Part shown: piece by piece, positions 61,478-64,000 of the stretch
Layout: each line of letters starts with the position of its first letter
How positions within the stretch are numbered: position 1 is the stretch's first letter
NCBI GenBank assembly: GCA_964439625.1
Contig: CAYTPI010000011.1
Location: 92,290 to 156,289 of the forward strand
Source of the DNA: CAYTPI01 sp964439625
GTDB taxonomy: Bacteria > Chloroflexota > Anaerolineae > Aggregatilineales > UBA3940
DNA length: 64,000 nucleotides
Direction: 5' to 3'
Translations under genes and position numbers: made by a program
The notes under the pieces: generated by a model
The model's input: the letters and a program-made list of their open reading frames with translations, nothing else
Databases searched by the model: none
What the model was told of the DNA's origin: nothing

Positions 61478-62719
61478 TTACGCCAGACCAGACGACTCAC
61501 GGCTGCGGCGCGAGAAGCTGTCGATCAACACAGCGGCAAGCAAAACACCACCGTTGACCACGAACTTAACACCCGACGGCAAACCGAGAAGGCCCATGCC
61601 GTTCTCAACAGCCGCGATAATTAAGGCGCCATATAGTGCAGTAACAACACGACCACTACCACCGAATAGGCTGGTACCACCGATAACGGCTGCTGCAATT
61701 GCGTTTAAAAGTAGGTTGCCGCCACCGGTGTTGGTATCAACAGAGCGCAAGCGAGAGGCCAGAATAATACCGCCCATGCCTGCCATAAAACCGGAAATCA
61801 TGAAGACTGCAATCCGAATATTATCAACGTTGATACCGGCGCGACGGGCCGCCTCTGGGTTACCACCAACTGCATAGACATAACGCCCAAACTTGGTTCG
61901 GTTTGCAACGAACGACCAGAAGACAAGTTGTACCAAAATGATCACGGCGGCAACCGGTACACCACGGTCTGTATTGGCGTAGTACACAACAAAACCTGTG
62001 ATAGCCGCCAAACCAAAGATCTGCGCCAAGATAATCGGCAGCGGTACAGCTGGCAAATTTTGTTTTCTCAGGGAAGCTCGTCCAACGAGCTTCGTCGTTG
62101 CAAAGATCACAACAATCATAGCAAGCAATACCCAACCCCAGAGTTCAGGCAGGAACGCATTAGCAATACCTAGCACCACATCGTTTTGAATAACAATCGC
62201 GCCAGAAGTTGATAATTCCGTGGTTAGGATGAGAACAACGCCTGACCACGCCAATAACCCTGCCAGCGTTACGACAAATGAGGGCACACGGGCTTTCGTA
62301 ATGATCAAGCCATGTAGTAGGCCGATCAATGTTGTTGCCAGCAAACCAGCCAGAATAGCCGCCCACCATGGCCAAGCAGATGCTTCTTGGCGTAGCAGCA
62401 GCGCCATCGTAACACCACCAACACCACTGACATAAGCTACCGAGAGATCAATTTCGGCAATTAGTAGAACGAATACAACACCAATCGCAATCGTCAACAC
62501 ACCAGCCATTTGCAGCAGCAAGTTGACGAAGTTGCGAGAGTTAAAGAACACAGGGGAGAGCGTGCCAAAGATCGCTGCAATGACAATTAACCCAGCGATG
62601 ATGGGTAATACTCCGAGGTCACCAGACTTAACTCGCATTAGCTGTGTCTGGATATATTCTCCGACAGTTGGCTCTCCAGTTAACTTGACGCCTTCAGACG
62701 CATCTAATTGATTTTCCAT
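61478..62719 (-). CDS. xylH: Xylose-type ABC transporter permease (XylH/RbsC family)
   Basis: 413 residues, about ten membrane helices. Characteristic segments: IAEIDLSVAYVSGVGGVTMALLL, PSFVVTLAGLLAWSGVVLILT, VYAVGGNPEAARRAGI (coupling helix), and AAAVIGGTSLFGGSGRV. Length and the long central loop match XylH rather than RbsC. Partners are the ATPase and XylF-like binding protein encoded upstream. Confidence 0.88.
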   Translation of the reverse strand: MENQLDASEGVKLTGEPTVGEYIQTQLMRVKSGDLGVLPIIAGLIVIAAIFGTLSPVFFNSRNFVNLLLQMAGVLTIAIGVVFVLLIAEIDLSVAYVSGVGGVTMALLLRQEASAWPWWAAILAGLLATTLIGLLHGLIITKARVPSFVVTLAGLLAWSGVVLILTTELSTSGAIVIQNDVVLGIANAFLPELWGWVLLAMIVVIFATTKLVGRASLRKQNLPAVPLPIILAQIFGLAAITGFVVYYANTDRGVPVAAVIILVQLVFWSFVANRTKFGRYVYAVGGNPEAARRAGINVDNIRIAVFMISGFMAGMGGIILASRLRSVDTNTGGGNLLLNAIAAAVIGGTSLFGGSGRVVTALYGALIIAAVENGMGLLGLPSGVKFVVNGGVLLAAVLIDSFSRRSRESSGLA

Positions 62720-62729
62720 CTTATATCAC

Positions 62730-63530
62730 CTAGCTGCTCGTGCTGCTTGCAACAGCCTGTGGTTCTTCAGATGCTTGCATACCAGGAACGAATTCAAGAT
62801 CGCCTGCGGTAATTGCACCAACAATTTCCTGCTGGTTTGTGTCAGCGGCGTTGTAAACACCTGCTCTGCGTCCAAGCCGCATGACTGTAATTCGGTCAGA
62901 GACTTCGAACACATCATGCAGGTTATGCGAAATAATCACGACACCAAGCCCTTGATCACGCAAATTTTTGACCAGATCGAGCACTTGGCGCGTCTGTGCA
63001 ACGCCGAGGGCAGCGGTTGGCTCGTCGAGGATGACCAATTTTGAGTTCCACATGACAGCCTTGGCGACGGCAATGGCTTGCCGTTGACCACCAGAGAGAC
63101 TAGCTACAGCCTGCCGAACCGAACGAATCGTTGTAACTGACAAGGAGTCCAGCGTTTTGACTGCTTCGCGTTCCATAGTAACTTCATCGAGTACCAACCC
63201 GGCTGTCATTTCACGGCCTAGGAACATGTTATTGACAACATCGAGATTGTCTGCAAGTGCCAAATCTTGATACACAATCTCGATGCCGAGGTCGGCTGAG
63301 TCACGTGGATCATCAATCTTGACTTTCTTGCCTTCATAATATACTTCGCCGCTATCAAATGGATAGATACCAGCGATGCCTTTGATCAGTGTCGACTTTC
63401 CGGCTCCGTTGTCTCCGACGAGTGACATAACCTCGCCCAATTTAACTTCGAAGTCTACATCTTTTAGCGCCTGAACAGCACCAAAGCTTTTCGACACCCC
63501 TTTGAGTTCGAGTATGGGGGAATCAGACAT
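62730..63530 (-). CDS. Monosaccharide ABC transporter ATPase with one nucleotide-binding domain
   Basis: 266 residues. Walker A GDNGAGKSTL, Q-loop VYQDLALADN, signature SLSGGQRQAIAVAKA, Walker B LVILDEPTAALG, H-loop VIISHNLHDV. XylG, RbsA and similar ATPases carry two such domains (about 500 residues); this has one, as in FrcA. Two copies would form the dimer. The start at 63530 (MSDSPILELKG) has GGAG eight nt upstream; longer upstream reading is not supported. The permease gene follows by 10 nt. Confidence 0.88.
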   Translation of the reverse strand: MSDSPILELKGVSKSFGAVQALKDVDFEVKLGEVMSLVGDNGAGKSTLIKGIAGIYPFDSGEVYYEGKKVKIDDPRDSADLGIEIVYQDLALADNLDVVNNMFLGREMTAGLVLDEVTMEREAVKTLDSLSVTTIRSVRQAVASLSGGQRQAIAVAKAVMWNSKLVILDEPTAALGVAQTRQVLDLVKNLRDQGLGVVIISHNLHDVFEVSDRITVMRLGRRAGVYNAADTNQQEIVGAITAGDLEFVPGMQASEEPQAVASSTSS

Positions 63531-63683
63531 TAAATAACTCCATCTAACTTGTGAGGCTCTTGGATAGCCATAAGACATGCGATTGAAAGTGTGCCCGCTA
63601 CGATATTTATAGCGGGCATCAGTAGTTAGGCTCATGGGCAAGCACTCAATTGCTTACCCATATTAGTCGGTTAAAGTCGTTGT

Positions 63684-64000
63684 TTAGCGGTCTTCTGGGC
63701 AGAACTGCTCGAAGTCGCCAACGCAGACTTCTTCCCATGTACGGAAGCCATCGGCAATGACAGTCTCGGCAATGTTGTCTGATGTGACAGCAATTGGCTC
63801 AAGCGCAACAAACGGAACGTCGCTGCTCCCGTTGTCGATTGTCAAACCACCCGTCATCCCTTCGATGTCCTCATCCAGCAGGAGGCGAACGGCTACTTCA
63901 GCGGCAGCAAAGGCCTCAGCGCGGATTGGCTTGTAGACCGTCATAGCTTGGTCGCCAGCGAGAATGTTCTGGATACCACCAGCAGTCGCGTCCTGACCAG
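63684..64000 (-). CDS. xylF: Xylose-type periplasmic sugar-binding protein, C-terminal part
   Basis: Only the last 105 or so residues are present; the rest is beyond the right edge. GQDATAGGIQNILAGDQ followed by MTVYKPIRAEA is the signature of XylF/ChvE-type binding proteins (xylose XylF has the same VTGQDA ... YMTVYKPI order). It ends CVGDFEQFCPEDR. It is upstream of a matching ATPase and permease, so a xylose or related pentose importer is likely. Confidence 0.85.
   Translation of the reverse strand, partial: GQDATAGGIQNILAGDQAMTVYKPIRAEAFAAAEVAVRLLLDEDIEGMTGGLTIDNGSSDVPFVALEPIAVTSDNIAETVIADGFRTWEEVCVGDFEQFCPEDR

Overview
The window looks like chromosomal DNA of a free-living heterotroph, most likely a Chloroflexota bacterium of Anaerolineae type. 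This is inferred from overall flavour: lipoproteins with Thr/Pro- or Glu-rich linkers after the lipobox, a WD40 lipoprotein, DUF2723 and formylglycine-enzyme-like proteins, and many sugar ABC transporters, Gfo/Idh/MocA dehydrogenases and TIM-barrel epimerases. No rRNA, tRNA, insertion sequence, phage gene or CRISPR array was found.

Region 1 (1-3.7 kb) is a metal-uptake operon on the minus strand: a lipoprotein, a NikL-like accessory, CbiM, CbiQ and the start of CbiO (cut by the window edge). It lies below a 20-base palindrome next to a Fur-family repressor gene. Region 2 (3.8-18.2 kb) is mostly housekeeping: a 2-hydroxyacid dehydrogenase, recN-nadK, an ArsP/YraQ-type permease with a small thioredoxin-like protein, a PAS protein, rlmB, cysS, a PIN-TRAM protein, and a plus-strand run of an LCAT-like hydrolase, two unknown proteins and fmt.

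Between fmt and a DNA glycosylase gene (18.19-18.51 kb) is the most striking non-coding stretch. It holds an AT-rich block, six TAG-like triplets, a short GC cluster and ten copies of a 12-13 base motif, CCTGTT(C/G)AAAACT, in both orientations. This is the layout of a bacterial DnaA unwinding region, so it is proposed as a replication origin or DnaA-binding cluster. Gene orientation to its right does not support the origin reading.

Region 3 (18.6-28.8 kb) has a HhH-GPD glycosylase, a matrixin protease, a DUF2723 protein with an FGE-like lipoprotein, a homocysteine methyltransferase/MTHFR fusion with a degraded zinc site, a glycerate 2-kinase, a HAD phosphatase and membrane proteins.

Region 4 (28.8-64 kb) is sugar catabolism. 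One unit has a xylose-isomerase-like protein, a ferritin-like diiron protein, a class I aldolase, a Gfo/Idh/MocA dehydrogenase and a PfkB kinase, with xylulokinase divergent. A LarA-like nickel enzyme and a WD40 lipoprotein follow. From 57.9 down to 39.7 kb, sixteen genes run on one strand: a five-gene ABC importer with two different ATPases, four TIM-barrel epimerases in two paralogous pairs, a dehydrogenase, a membrane protein, a MocR regulator, an FAD oxidase with an Fe-S-type partner, a Tm-1-like UPF0261 protein and a creatininase-family hydrolase. A LacI-type operator sits at the head and a 14-bp hairpin at the tail. At the right edge are a second UPF0261 gene, an FG-GAP lipoprotein and a xylose-type ABC transporter (xylH, ATPase, end of xylF). 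The genes suggest uptake, oxidation, epimerisation and cleavage of pentoses, polyols or sugar acids; the substrates are not established.
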